Shown here piece by piece: positions 25,407-35,154 of a stretch of DNA of 64,000 nucleotides. The DNA is taken from positions 821,822 to 885,821 of the forward strand of contig RKQB01000001.1 of NCBI GenBank assembly GCA_003797895.1. Direction: 5' to 3'. Every line of letters begins with the position of its first letter. Within the stretch, counting starts at the first letter, position 1. Both the position numbers and the translations under genes were made by a program. The DNA comes from Cyclobacteriaceae bacterium YHN15 (lineage in GTDB: Bacteria > Bacteroidota > Bacteroidia > Cytophagales > Cyclobacteriaceae). The notes below the pieces were generated by a model. That model ran no database searches and had not been told where the DNA came from. It was given only the letters and a program-made list of their open reading frames with translations.

Positions 25407-27107
25407 ATGAAGATTTTCTTTAAATGGACTTTGATCAGCTGTTGCATCATTTTCCTCAATTCCTGTGATTTAAAAACAAAGGACAACCAGGGCCTAGATC
25501 GTCCAAATATCATTTTCATCATGTCAGACGACCATGCCTACCAGGCCATTTCTGCCTATGACAACCGTTTGATCCAAACACCTAATATTGATAGATTGGC
25601 ACAGATGGGCATGTTGTTTACCAATGCCAGTGTCACTAATTCCATTTGTGCGCCAAGCCGTGCCACTATTTTGACAGGCAAACATTCACACCTGAACGGA
25701 AAAGTGGATAATCATTTTCAATTCGATACCACCAATATCACTTTTCCCCAGATTCTTCAAAAGGCCGGTTACCAGACAGCCATGTTTGGGAAATTGCATT
25801 TTGGAAACAATCCCAAAGGTTTTGACCAGTTCAAAATACTTCCCGGACAGGGGGCTTATTATAATCCCGAATTCATCACCAAAAATGATGGAAACATTAC
25901 CGTTGACGGTTATGTGACGGATATCATTACGGATATGACCTTGGATTGGCTGGAAACTGAGCGAAAAGCGGAGGAGCCTTTTATGCTGATGTACCTGCAT
26001 AAAGCCCCACATAGGTCCTGGTTGATGGCAGAAAGGCATTTGGAGGATTTTACAAACAGGACATTCCCGGAGCCGGCAACATTATTTGATGATTATTCAG
26101 GGCGGACAACTCCGGCAGGTGAGGCTGAGATGAATATTCTTCACCATATGAGTTGGGCCGGAGACCACAAAGTATTTCCGGAAATGATGGATGAATTGGG
26201 AATTCCCGAAATCGGGTTTGATAAGAGGAGGTATAATTTTGAATACAGCCGCTTTGATTCTGCACAAAGAGAAAGTTTTATGAATGCTTATGGGAAAGTC
26301 AATGAAGCCTTTGCCAAAGCCTATCCTACCATGAGCGAGGAGGAAAAAATGAAATGGAAGTATCAACGCTACATGCAGGATTATTTGGGAACCATTCAGG
26401 CGGTAGATGAAAATGTAGGCAGGTTGCTGGATTACCTGGAAGCCAATGATCTGATGGAAAATACAATTATTGTGTATACCTCTGATCAGGGTTTTTACCT
26501 TGGGGAACACGGTTGGTTTGATAAAAGGTTTGTGTATAATGAATCCTTTAAAACACCCCTTTTGGTAGCTTGGCCGGGAAAAGTAAAAGCGGGAAGCAAA
26601 TCAGATGAGTTGGTCCAAAACCTTGATTTTGCACAGACCTTCCTGGAAGCAGCAGGGGTCTCAGCACCTTCAGATATGCAGGGAGAAAGTTTGATTCCTA
26701 TCCTGACAGGAAATGATGATAAATGGACGCGTGATGCGGTATATTACCATTATTATGAATATCCGGCCGAACACATGGTCAATAGGCACTATGCCATTAT
26801 TACGAAAGATTATAAACTGATCCATTATTACTTTGTAGAGGACCAATGGGAGCTTATCGACCTGAATAATGATCCTATGGAGCTAAAGAATGTATATCAT
26901 GATCCAGCTTATGCAGAAATAAAGTTGGATCTCCATGCAAGGTTGGAAGGGTTGAGAGTAAAGTATAAAGACAATTCCCAGATCAGTCAACGCTTCATTG
27001 ATGACCTTATGAAGGACGCCCTTGAAGGTAAGATTTTTGGAATTACAAAAGAAAAAGCCCAGGAAATTCTGGACAGAAGGAATCAGGTTGAGCAGGCAAA
27101 AAATTGA
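25407..27107 (+). CDS. Sulfatase (S1 family, formylglycine type), lipoprotein
   Basis: 566 residues; a lipoprotein-like signal ends at FLNSCD (Cys20). RPNIIFIMSDDHAYQ gives the first metal-binding Asp pair. ICAPSRATILTGKHSH is the formylglycine signature with Cys81. MFGKLHFGN carries the conserved Lys and His, MYLHKAPHRSW a second His, and VYTSDQGFYLGEHGWFDKR the C-terminal metal-binding Asp-Gln and the Lys. It is longer than the sulfatase at 13909, with an insertion of about 90 residues before the KRRYNFEYSR segment. Exported S1 sulfatases strip sulfate from host or algal glycans. It is convergent with the sugar dehydrogenase gene; a strong palindromic terminator separates them. Confidence 0.92.
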   Translation: MKIFFKWTLISCCIIFLNSCDLKTKDNQGLDRPNIIFIMSDDHAYQAISAYDNRLIQTPNIDRLAQMGMLFTNASVTNSICAPSRATILTGKHSHLNGKVDNHFQFDTTNITFPQILQKAGYQTAMFGKLHFGNNPKGFDQFKILPGQGAYYNPEFITKNDGNITVDGYVTDIITDMTLDWLETERKAEEPFMLMYLHKAPHRSWLMAERHLEDFTNRTFPEPATLFDDYSGRTTPAGEAEMNILHHMSWAGDHKVFPEMMDELGIPEIGFDKRRYNFEYSRFDSAQRESFMNAYGKVNEAFAKAYPTMSEEEKMKWKYQRYMQDYLGTIQAVDENVGRLLDYLEANDLMENTIIVYTSDQGFYLGEHGWFDKRFVYNESFKTPLLVAWPGKVKAGSKSDELVQNLDFAQTFLEAAGVSAPSDMQGESLIPILTGNDDKWTRDAVYYHYYEYPAEHMVNRHYAIITKDYKLIHYYFVEDQWELIDLNNDPMELKNVYHDPAYAEIKLDLHARLEGLRVKYKDNSQISQRFIDDLMKDALEGKIFGITKEKAQEILDRRNQVEQAKN

Positions 27108-27208
27108 TTGAAAGTATCAGTACTTAAAGCGCAGTTTGTTTTCTTTTAAAGAGCAGAAATTTAACAGAGTTTTTTACTAAAGAAGTCTGGTTTTTTGCTG
27201 ATCCTGAA

Positions 27209-27252
27209 AAAAGAAAGGGGGATGTATTGATCAATACATCCCCCTTTCTTTT
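27209..27252. terminator. Bidirectional palindromic terminator between convergent genes
   Basis: A perfect 44-bp palindrome (22-bp arms, centre TTGATCAA at 27230/27231) with AAAAGAAA on the left and TTTCTTTT on the right. It can terminate transcription from both the sulfatase and the dehydrogenase genes. Confidence 0.88.
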
Positions 27253-27269
27253 AATAACTTTCTATAAAA

Positions 27270-30092
27270 TCAGTCGTTTTCCGATGAAGATTGATTGGAA
27301 AACTGGATCTCAGAAATACTCATCAGGATATCTGTTTCTTTTGCATTTGGGTTTTTGAACACAAAATAAACATCATGAAACCCTGTTAATCCCTTGATCT
27401 TGGCTTCTGCTTTAGGTGTATTTTGCCTTCTCCATTCCAATGGGTTCACTCCCGCAGGAGGCCGCATAAATCCAAGGTTTTTGGGTTCCATTTTCTGGGT
27501 TTGACCAATGAGTTCTCCAGTGGGAGACCCTAACCTAACTTCCACATAACCGCCAATCGCCTCAGCTCTAGGGCTGATGTCTACAAACAGATTGATTTGC
27601 TCTACACCGGTCAGGTCTATTGAATTGAAACCTATGTGAGATTGATCCCCTGTCATAAAGAAATTGACTCTTGGCGTGGTCATCAACTGTACTCCTTTTC
27701 TTATAACTGATTTTTGTGGATCCAGGTATGGATTACGAAGGGCAATGTAATCCACCGTGGTCAAGGAACTGATATTTCCAGCTCCTTTGTCTGTGTAGGA
27801 AGCCCTTAAAAGGTAACCTCCTTGTCCATCTTCTCCCTCTGGGGTATTAGGATATACTTTTCCTGCAAGTGGAAGAGGTGCTACTGTCGGTTTCACTTCG
27901 TTTATACTTAAGATGTATTCTACCATTCTTTTGGCATCAGATGCACTCAATTCCGGGTGAGCACTCATGCCGTGATCTCCCCAAACGCCACTTCCTCCAT
28001 TTATGACTTTGTCCATAAGTAACTGTATGTTAGCATCATTTTTTGGATACCGCTCTGCTATGGCTTCATAACTTGGGCCAATGGATGTCTTGTCAATTTG
28101 GTGGCAGGACCTGCAATCACTTGATTCAATCAGGTTTTTACCGATATTGAGTACCGCCATGGCTTCTGCACCGCTTTGCTTGGAAGCGATTTCAATGGGG
28201 TCAAAACCCGTTGGAACGTAATCGAAGGTGATTGCCACTTCTTCCGCACGAATTTTACCATCAGCCGTGGATCCATCTTCTATATCACTCACAGAAACAT
28301 GGTAGTCCAGTTCAGTCTGACCAAAATAGAAGGTCTTGTTGCCTGCAAAATCAATACTGACTTTAGGCGGTTCATTACCGGCATTGACGTCAAAACTTAT
28401 AGAATTTTGTTCTCCTTTGGTATCTGTCACAGTCAAAGTCACCTGATAAACCCCTGATTCGGTAAAATTAAAAGATGGATTTGCTTCTTTCACAACTTTG
28501 TTGAAACCTTGATCATTGCTGAATTTCCATTCATATTTAAGTTTTCCCTGATCATAGGTATCATCATCAAAAGTACCTTCTGAGGAGAAGTTAGCTGTAA
28601 AAGGAACAGCTCCGGATAATTTGTCTGCCTGTGCATTTATAGTAGGCTTCCTGTTTCCGGCATTGTATTCAATTTTGACCAGCCTTGAATTGGCATTGCC
28701 ACGGAACCAGGCACTGCCGTATTCCAGAACATATAAGGCCCCATCCGGTCCGAAATCCATATCAATAGCAGAGCTGAAGTTTTCATTGGGCAGGAATCTT
28801 TCCATGGAAACATAATTTCCATTTTTATCCATGGTGATGGCCATAATCCAGCCTCTCATGAATTCAACAATCAGCCATTTTCCTTCATAATAGGAGGGGA
28901 AAACATAGGGTGCATCTTTTTTGAAATCTGCTTTTCGGAATACCGGGCCACCTGTCGCACTTCTACCCGAACTTCCGAGCATGGGGAACTCTTCCGAAAC
29001 CCCGTAAGGATACCATATCATGGCAGGAATCACAGGAGTCGGTAATTCTCTCAGGCCAGTATTATTCACTGATTCGTTGACGGGGTTATTTACATCATAG
29101 GGTTCTCCATATGTACCGCTGACATGGTCGTGCCGGGTATAGGCCTGATTATTCCCAATAAAATAAGGCCAGCCAAAAAATCCCGGTCCCTTGGCTTGAT
29201 TGAATTCGTCATAGCCTTTAGGGCCCCAAATGGAATCCACGACGGCGTCAGGCCCCACTTCACCCCAATACAAATAACCTGTTTTGCTATCCAGTGTGGG
29301 CCGCCAAGGATTCCTATGTCCCATGGTATAGATTTCGGGACGTGTTTTTTCCATTCCTACGGGGAATAAATTACCTTCCGGAATCATGTAGGTGCCATCG
29401 GGTTCGGGATGGATCCTTAAAATTTTACCACGAAGGTCATTGGTATTACCAGGAGCCCTTTGATCATCTGAATTTTCATGTCCTGGCCTTTCATCCAAAT
29501 TGGATGTACCTTCCCTTGGGTTTACGGTATTGTTTCCAACAGTCAGGTAAAGATTGCCATCATTGTCAAATACCATTCCACCTCCTGTATGGCAGCATTC
29601 TTCTCTTTGAGTAGGAACTTCCAACAGAATTTTTTTGGAATCTTCAATCAATTTACTTTCTCTTAATTCCCATCTTGCCAGTACATGCTTCGTTTCATTG
29701 GGGTCAGCATAATACATATAGATCCAATTATTTTTTTCATAATTCGGATCTGCAATTACCCCCATCAAACCCTCTTCAGCTTCTCTTACTACTCCCTGTT
29801 TATTGGTGTATTTGGTATTGACGGGAATGGTGGCTACAAGGGTCACTTCTTTGGTGTTTTCATCCAAAATCTTGACACCTCCTTTCCTTTCTACGAACAA
29901 AATTTTATTTCCAGGGAGAAAAGTCATCTCCATGGGTTCGTCCATTCCTTCAGTTAAGATAACCTTGGTAAAACGGTTGTCTTCAGGTTTGACTGTTGGG
30001 TCATCCGAATCCCTTTTGCATGAAATCAGACTCCCGATCATCAAGATACAGATGCAACCCATCCAGGTTGCGACGTTATTTTTAGTAAACAT
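27270..30092 (-). CDS. PQQ-type sugar dehydrogenase (GSDH) fused to PKD, cytochrome c and CBM-like domains
   Basis: 940 residues; lipoprotein signal with Cys at about residue 25 (GSLISCKR). Residues about 38-470 are a soluble aldose/glucose-sorbosone dehydrogenase propeller (DEPMEMTFLPGNKILFVER, VREAEEGLMGVIADP, EECCHTGGGMVFDNDGNLYL, GHRNPWRPTLD). About 485-580 resemble a PKD domain (SSEGTFDDDTYDQGKLKYEW). A cytochrome c domain follows with CRSCH at residue 660 and a later Met ligand candidate in GDHGMSAHPE. The last about 160 residues look like a CBM6-type module (FNSIDLTGVEQINLFVDISP, GFHDVYFVFKNP). It probably oxidises a sugar in the periplasm or at the surface and passes electrons to its own haem. 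A TIM-barrel isomerase gene lies 28 bp upstream on the same strand. Confidence 0.9.
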   Translation of the reverse strand: MFTKNNVATWMGCICILMIGSLISCKRDSDDPTVKPEDNRFTKVILTEGMDEPMEMTFLPGNKILFVERKGGVKILDENTKEVTLVATIPVNTKYTNKQGVVREAEEGLMGVIADPNYEKNNWIYMYYADPNETKHVLARWELRESKLIEDSKKILLEVPTQREECCHTGGGMVFDNDGNLYLTVGNNTVNPREGTSNLDERPGHENSDDQRAPGNTNDLRGKILRIHPEPDGTYMIPEGNLFPVGMEKTRPEIYTMGHRNPWRPTLDSKTGYLYWGEVGPDAVVDSIWGPKGYDEFNQAKGPGFFGWPYFIGNNQAYTRHDHVSGTYGEPYDVNNPVNESVNNTGLRELPTPVIPAMIWYPYGVSEEFPMLGSSGRSATGGPVFRKADFKKDAPYVFPSYYEGKWLIVEFMRGWIMAITMDKNGNYVSMERFLPNENFSSAIDMDFGPDGALYVLEYGSAWFRGNANSRLVKIEYNAGNRKPTINAQADKLSGAVPFTANFSSEGTFDDDTYDQGKLKYEWKFSNDQGFNKVVKEANPSFNFTESGVYQVTLTVTDTKGEQNSISFDVNAGNEPPKVSIDFAGNKTFYFGQTELDYHVSVSDIEDGSTADGKIRAEEVAITFDYVPTGFDPIEIASKQSGAEAMAVLNIGKNLIESSDCRSCHQIDKTSIGPSYEAIAERYPKNDANIQLLMDKVINGGSGVWGDHGMSAHPELSASDAKRMVEYILSINEVKPTVAPLPLAGKVYPNTPEGEDGQGGYLLRASYTDKGAGNISSLTTVDYIALRNPYLDPQKSVIRKGVQLMTTPRVNFFMTGDQSHIGFNSIDLTGVEQINLFVDISPRAEAIGGYVEVRLGSPTGELIGQTQKMEPKNLGFMRPPAGVNPLEWRRQNTPKAEAKIKGLTGFHDVYFVFKNPNAKETDILMSISEIQFSNQSSSEND

Positions 30093-30120
30093 AGGTTTGA
30101 TATTTCTTTCGATTCTTTGA

Positions 30121-31149
30121 TTAAGCCAGGGCTTTCCTGCAGAATTCCAGACATTTTTGTACTTCCTTCACTGCATCCGAACTTTCCGGTACTTGGTATT
30201 CCAGTTCAATGGTTGCCGGGAATTTGTACTTGTTGTCGCGCATCATTCTTAAAACCTCCCCTAGAGGGGTGTCGCCTGTTCCCCAAGGGAGATTTCCTTT
30301 GCCGTTGGCCGGGGTTTGTCGGTCTTTGATGTGCATGCTGAAAATTCTGGCATGTTGTTTTTTAATCAATTCCATCATATCTGTATGTCCAGCAGCCACA
30401 TAATGTCCTGTGTCGAAATTCAGGCCGTTTCTATTACTTTGTTGGATTGCCGTGTCCCAAAAAGTAAAAGTCTGCTGCTCATGTCCATGATAACCTATGG
30501 ACATTTTGTTTTGTTCTCCCATTTTCCCCAATTTCAAGGTATGGGCATCGTTATCCGGGTGTTCCAAAGTAACATGAGTTGCGCCAAGTACTTTTGCAGC
30601 TTTCATACCATAAGCGATTTCTGCATCGGTATTATTCGTTCCGAAAGCACTCGGCTTGAAAGCATATATATTTACCCCGGCATCCTTATACATTTTTTTT
30701 ACCTGTTCGAATTTTTTAAAATCGGTTTTGGCTCTCCATTCTGCTACTACCTTGCCATAAGCCTCAGCTTCTTTCCTAATCTCTGCCAATTCTGCCTGTT
30801 CCTCTGAAGTCAAAGTTTCCCCTCTTCTTTGTTTTCCTCCCAATTGAAACATGCGCATACGGTTAATAGGGGAGGCAGGCATTCCGGCAAAATATTCTAC
30901 CGGTTCCCCCATCAATTCAACAGCGCTGACACCACTATCTACAATATATTGGAGGGTAGCTTCCGCACTTTGGTCAGGTAAAGAGCGGTAGGAATAAGTA
31001 ATGCAGCCTATCTGCACCCCATTGATAAGTGAATTGGGTTTATTGAAAGAATTGATGATGGCAGGCGCTCCCTGAAGCCAAGAAGGCGCCATGGCCAATC
31101 CAGTGGCGCTTAGAATACTTGTCTTTAGGAATTCTCTTCTGTTTTTCAT
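30121..31149 (-). CDS. Exported sugar phosphate isomerase/epimerase-like TIM barrel (AP endonuclease 2 fold)
   Basis: 342 residues. The N terminus KNRREFLKTSILSATGLAMA looks like a twin-arginine signal, so the protein is exported folded. The barrel shows VQIGCITYSYRSLP, VSAVELMGEPVE, VLGATHVTLEHPDND, MSIGYHGHEQQ, LNFDTGHYVAAG, IFSMHIKDRQTP and FPATIELEYQVPE. These carry the His, Glu and Asp metal ligands of the xylose-isomerase-like family. Such Tat-exported TIM barrels are common beside dehydrogenases and DUF1080 proteins in Bacteroidota, where some take part in 3-keto-glycoside metabolism. It is followed by the sugar dehydrogenase after only 28 bp, and an operon is likely. Confidence 0.88.
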   Translation of the reverse strand: MKNRREFLKTSILSATGLAMAPSWLQGAPAIINSFNKPNSLINGVQIGCITYSYRSLPDQSAEATLQYIVDSGVSAVELMGEPVEYFAGMPASPINRMRMFQLGGKQRRGETLTSEEQAELAEIRKEAEAYGKVVAEWRAKTDFKKFEQVKKMYKDAGVNIYAFKPSAFGTNNTDAEIAYGMKAAKVLGATHVTLEHPDNDAHTLKLGKMGEQNKMSIGYHGHEQQTFTFWDTAIQQSNRNGLNFDTGHYVAAGHTDMMELIKKQHARIFSMHIKDRQTPANGKGNLPWGTGDTPLGEVLRMMRDNKYKFPATIELEYQVPESSDAVKEVQKCLEFCRKALA

Positions 31150-31298
31150 TATCTGGTATGGTTGATAAGTTTGAGCAAATTACTGGGAAAATAGCTCTTT
31201 ATGTATAACTAACATAATGTAAATAAGTTGAGTGTGATTTTGACCTTTTAATTGGTGAAAATCATGTTTGGCTGAGTTTTGATTTATTTTTAGGTAAT

Positions 31299-32483
31299 TC
31301 ATTTCTTCTTCAGGTTTTTTATCAAAATAAAATAGGCAAAAGCCAGTAACAGGGACTGAATCAAAAATGAAAGGGGAATGACTTCCCAACCATAAAAATC
31401 GGTAAGGAACCCTGAAGCAGCTGGTAGGATGGCACCTCCAGCCATAGCAGCTGAAATTTGGAAACCAATGATATTCGCGGCGGATTTTTCTCCAAAAAGG
31501 TCAGGCACCAAGGCTATCATGGAAGGGAAGACCGGAGCACAGGAAAATCCTATCAGTACTATACCCATAAAGCTAATTATATCCGAAAAATCAATTATAA
31601 ATGTAAATGACCCCAATATTATTCCAATTACTGCCAAATACAAGACCTTAACGGTGCTTGCTTTTTTTAAGATAAACCCAAAAAGTACTCTTCCTGCCGT
31701 CAGACTGCCCCAAAAAGTACTCACCCAGAGCCCCCCTGATTCCACGGTAACATATCTTGATTTTGTAAGTACGGTAAATAGCCATTGGCCAACACTGACT
31801 TCCAAACCGGTGTAGATGAAAAAAATCAAAATACTAAGCCATACCATTGGATTTTTAAGGGTCAATCTATAAGAGACTTTTTGCTGGATTTCCTTGACTT
31901 CTCCTTTGATGGCCCACATTTTGGAGGTAAGTAAGAATAGGATACCCAGAGAAATTTGTATTGATCCGACCAAAATATACCCCGATTTCCAAGTTAGTCC
32001 CATGGTAAAGAACCAAGTCAAGATCAGTGGCCCAGAAGTGGCTCCTATACCATAAAAGGCATGCATCCAATTGACTACGCTGGGACTAAAATTTGCAGAT
32101 GCAAAAATATTGAGAGAGGTATCAATGGCACCGCCCCCTGCACCTAAAAAGTAGGCAGACAAAATCAGAAAAACCCATTGATTGGATACTGTGAAAGCAA
32201 AAAGGCTGGTTCCTGTAAGAAAGCAACTGAGGGCCAAAAGCCAACCCAGAGTAATCACAGACATGATTTTACTGTTTGTCAAACTGGAACTCAGGTATCC
32301 GGCAACAAAAAACATCAATAGTACCCCTAGATTATCCAGGGGAATATTCAACCTATCACTGATAAATGGCCAGGCTATTCCCAGTAATCCATCGGGAAGT
32401 CCCAGGCTTATAAAAGCAATAAATGATATAAGAATAAGAATTTTGAGTCTAAGGGATGGATTCATAAGGTGAAAAGTAAACAT
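31299..32483 (-). CDS. Major facilitator superfamily transporter
   Basis: 394 residues (an internal ATG six codons later, at 32465, is equally possible) with about 12 helices. It starts with ISLGLPDGLLGIAWPFISDRLNIP and contains the helix 4-5 motif AYFLGAGGGAIDTSLNIFAS. ASANFSPSVVNWMHAFYGIGATSGPL resembles FucP-like and LacY-like sugar permeases. There is no signal peptide. It is probably a sugar or sugar-derivative importer in the inner membrane. It lies 149 bp upstream of the TIM-barrel gene on the same strand and may feed or be fed by the same pathway; the gap makes cotranscription uncertain. No identifiable substrate residues. Confidence 0.85.
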   Translation of the reverse strand: MFTFHLMNPSLRLKILILISFIAFISLGLPDGLLGIAWPFISDRLNIPLDNLGVLLMFFVAGYLSSSLTNSKIMSVITLGWLLALSCFLTGTSLFAFTVSNQWVFLILSAYFLGAGGGAIDTSLNIFASANFSPSVVNWMHAFYGIGATSGPLILTWFFTMGLTWKSGYILVGSIQISLGILFLLTSKMWAIKGEVKEIQQKVSYRLTLKNPMVWLSILIFFIYTGLEVSVGQWLFTVLTKSRYVTVESGGLWVSTFWGSLTAGRVLFGFILKKASTVKVLYLAVIGIILGSFTFIIDFSDIISFMGIVLIGFSCAPVFPSMIALVPDLFGEKSAANIIGFQISAAMAGGAILPAASGFLTDFYGWEVIPLSFLIQSLLLAFAYFILIKNLKKK

Positions 32484-32706
32484 TTTTGGTGTTTTGCAGA
32501 ATCAAATGCAATTGATTTGGAGAAAAAAAATTAACCTGGCTATATTAAATTTTATAAAATACTGGTCATTCGGCTTAGACTTTATTTGAGGTTACTTTTT
32601 TGGTTCGACATTTGGTTTCCCAGGCTTATTTGTTACTAGTAATTAGCAGTTATCTACATTTCCTTGTCTATTTGATACTGGGAATATCAAATGCTGGTTT
32701 TCCAGA

Positions 32707-33792
32707 CTACTTCAGCAGATTCACCTCTGTAAATCTCTGATCGAAGTACCAAGCGTTTGGAAAAGTAGTATTGGAACTGAAATTCCCATCCCGCTGGGTG
32801 GGTCTATCAGCTTGCAAGACCAGATTCCATTGCCCGATTCCTTCGAAATAGTGCAATTTATAGCGATAGGCCACTTTTTCGAGAGTCCTGCTTTTTTTCT
32901 CCTTAAGATTTCCCAACTCATCTCCTCCGTTCTTTTTACCATACCGCTCCACCTGGCTTTCTATAGGAGTGATGGTCAGGACTCCGCCATCTGCTGAATA
33001 TTGACCATTTTCCCTAACCAGAATGATATCTTCGTATGCATAGCCAAAATTCCGCTCAGTGTAATGGTAGGTCCCATCCTGGAAAAACTCATACCGGCAA
33101 GTCGTGTATCCCGAACTACCCCAAGCTGCTGGATTGGAAAAAAAGGGAGAAACTGAGGCGGATCTGTTCCATTTCCCCAAGATTTGCTGGTCAATCACTA
33201 CTTGCGTAGGGGAAGAATTAGAAATAGGCTTTTCGCCGGAGGAAATAGCTGTTGGATGGGAAAAAGAAAATTCCAAAGAACTTCCAAAATCCTCCAATTC
33301 CTTTTCATAGGCAGTCGTATTGCTCAAAAAAACATAGCTGATTTTTTGTTTGCGATTGGACAGTGTTACCAAAACCACTGCTTGATTTTGGTTTTGGTAA
33401 ACAAAAGGAGCTACACCAATGATTGCATTCCATTCAGAATTGAAGGAAGTTTTGGAAAAATCCGTGAGATCTTTGGGTTGGTAATTTGCTTCAATCAGTG
33501 ATTGCCAATCTTCTTTAAAATCTACATCCAATGATCCTGAGGACTTTTCTTCCTGATAGAGAATGATCCTGCCAAATTCGCCCGATTCCTGGTTGATTTT
33601 TGTAAAAGCCAGGTAACCATCACCTGAATTTCTTGACCATTGGGCTGGAGGAACAAAACCCACCTGCCCATATTTTTCCAATAGTTGCCCATAACTTTCC
33701 ATGAAAATTCCAGGAAAGAGGACAATCAGGGTTATGGATAATGCCAATTTGGAGAAAATTGGCGCTATATGAAATCCATTGACTTGTGCCAT
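32707..33792 (-). CDS. Exported protein of unknown function with lipocalin-like C-terminal half
   Basis: 361 residues, signal peptide ending near FMESYGQ. Residues about 40-180 form a domain with VGFVPPAQWSRNSGDGYLAF and VAPFVYQNQNQAVVLVTLSN. Residues about 205-355 begin ILGKWNRSASVSPF and contain CRYEFFQDGTYHYTERN, YSADGGVLTITP and RYKLHYFEGIGQWNLVLQ, the pattern of lipocalin-like (META or DUF4488-style) stress or ligand-binding domains. I do not recognise a named family. Its promoter carries the same 16-bp palindrome with 23-bp spacing as the promoters of the neighbouring unknown exported proteins, so it very likely belongs to the same regulon even though it forms its own transcript. Confidence 0.75.
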   Translation of the reverse strand: MAQVNGFHIAPIFSKLALSITLIVLFPGIFMESYGQLLEKYGQVGFVPPAQWSRNSGDGYLAFTKINQESGEFGRIILYQEEKSSGSLDVDFKEDWQSLIEANYQPKDLTDFSKTSFNSEWNAIIGVAPFVYQNQNQAVVLVTLSNRKQKISYVFLSNTTAYEKELEDFGSSLEFSFSHPTAISSGEKPISNSSPTQVVIDQQILGKWNRSASVSPFFSNPAAWGSSGYTTCRYEFFQDGTYHYTERNFGYAYEDIILVRENGQYSADGGVLTITPIESQVERYGKKNGGDELGNLKEKKSRTLEKVAYRYKLHYFEGIGQWNLVLQADRPTQRDGNFSSNTTFPNAWYFDQRFTEVNLLK

Positions 33793-33813
33793 AAGTATGC
33801 TAGATGATTGAAT

Positions 33814-33860
33814 GAAATTTAGCCTTTGGCAAAAGGCTGATCCATCCCTTTTTTAGGGGA
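33814..33860 (-). promoter_or_regulatory. Regulated promoter of the 32707-33792 gene
   Basis: On the minus strand TCCCCTAAAAAAGGGA (33860-33845), 23 bases, then TAAATTTC (33821-33814); the ATG follows 21 bases after the box. There is no TTTG at -33. The layout matches three other promoters of the island exactly. Confidence 0.7.
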
Positions 33861-33927
33861 TTTTTTCTGATTGGTTGATAACAAAATATAGCATTGTGTT
33901 ATGCCCAAATGCCTGTCGAAACTTTGA

Positions 33928-35094
33928 TCATTTTAGCAGCATATTGTGGATTTCCTTAAAGTCCAAGCCTTCCATCATTTGCTGTCTGAAATTGTATTTC
34001 CAGGCATATCGTCCGGTCTTATCTTGAGCAGGAGCAGAAAGTTCCACTATGACGAATTGGGGAATATGGTGCGGTAATTTCTTATCCATATATTCCTCAT
34101 TGACAAATACCATGTGAAACCGGTCCTTACGGAAATTTATTTCCGGTTCGTTGTCCATGATGAAATTCCCATGGAAAAATAACTCAGAAACCTGCTTATT
34201 GAGCTCTTCCTCGCTACTGTTGCGCAAATAGTTGTCTACCCGCTTGACCGCATTTTCTGTCTGAATCTTAAACTCTGCAAGACTCTCGTAAACCTGCGAA
34301 TAACCCTCTGGAAACTTTTTGTAGCCCTCTTCAATGTTTTCGACGTTTATGTCTCTGTAAGTAAAGATTTCTTCCCTGAACTGGGTGAGGTATTCCTTAC
34401 GGGTAACATACCTGAACAAGGGGACATTTTCTTTTCTGATGACAAACCACTGCTGTCTTGGTTCTCTGCCACCGTAGATTTCTTCGGTATAATGATCCAT
34501 CCAACCATTGCTACTTACAAAATTTTCGTGTATGAGGAAGACCCTTTGTCCATTGATACCATAATCTGATTCAGAGCCATTGACGAGGCCAATTCGTTTT
34601 TTGGTTCCGGAAACTTCCCGAGCTGTTATGGGAGATACGAATGGCTCGTAATTGTTTATCTGAAAAGAAAGATATACTCCTGTTTCATAAGTTTCAGTAA
34701 CCTTGTCCCCCACCGTACAGACAAATCCCGGATGACCTATGTAAAGCCGGTACCCGAAAGGCAAATAGTCAGACACATTGGAGAAGTCCAGGTACTTGTT
34801 GTAATTGACATTGCCGCCCATTGGTTGGGGGTAAGCTTGCTTGGCAAGATTTAGGAGTTTTTCCAAATTAGTGTTAGCTACACTCTTATCGTAGCTTCCA
34901 GGTTTTGCCTTGATGTGTCCTGGGGCTGAATATAGATCGAGCTGTTTCCAGTCACCGGGATAATTGCTTAGGTTGTCTGTGGGGCAAGGTGAAGCAGTTT
35001 GTGCTGTTGACGAAAACACCAGAAAAGTCAAAACAAATACACAAATGATGCTGGACTGAAACCTGCTAATAAACTGACTAAAATGCTTTTTCAT
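33928..35094 (-). CDS. Exported protein of unknown function, paralogue of 40603-41697
   Basis: 388 residues with signal peptide (SSIICVFVLTFLVFSSTAQ). The mature protein starts SPCPTDNLSNYPGDWKQ, matching NCSQEELAEMPGDWKPG in the 364-residue protein at 40603. A second shared block is FRYVTRKEYLTQFREEIF against YRNVTKKEYLSNMKEIF. Both then have a helical segment with SSEEEL or LGEEEL and a closing strand-rich region (IPQFVIVELSA against APQMFCIVFTV). These show an old duplication within one cluster. There is no known domain and no catalytic motif that I can point to. Last gene of the four-gene transcript beginning at 40351, 60 bp after the stop of the TPR protein gene. Confidence 0.78.
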   Translation of the reverse strand: MKKHFSQFISRFQSSIICVFVLTFLVFSSTAQTASPCPTDNLSNYPGDWKQLDLYSAPGHIKAKPGSYDKSVANTNLEKLLNLAKQAYPQPMGGNVNYNKYLDFSNVSDYLPFGYRLYIGHPGFVCTVGDKVTETYETGVYLSFQINNYEPFVSPITAREVSGTKKRIGLVNGSESDYGINGQRVFLIHENFVSSNGWMDHYTEEIYGGREPRQQWFVIRKENVPLFRYVTRKEYLTQFREEIFTYRDINVENIEEGYKKFPEGYSQVYESLAEFKIQTENAVKRVDNYLRNSSEEELNKQVSELFFHGNFIMDNEPEINFRKDRFHMVFVNEEYMDKKLPHHIPQFVIVELSAPAQDKTGRYAWKYNFRQQMMEGLDFKEIHNMLLK

Positions 35095-35154
35095 ATTTAA
35101 AGGTCATTTGTTGTACTAGACATAATCAGTGAATTTCTCTTACTTGGGTATCCC

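Noticed and set aside
27209..27252. Perfect palindrome as recombination or attachment site
   Set aside because: Its place between converging stops, with A and T runs on both sides, is fully explained by a bidirectional terminator.
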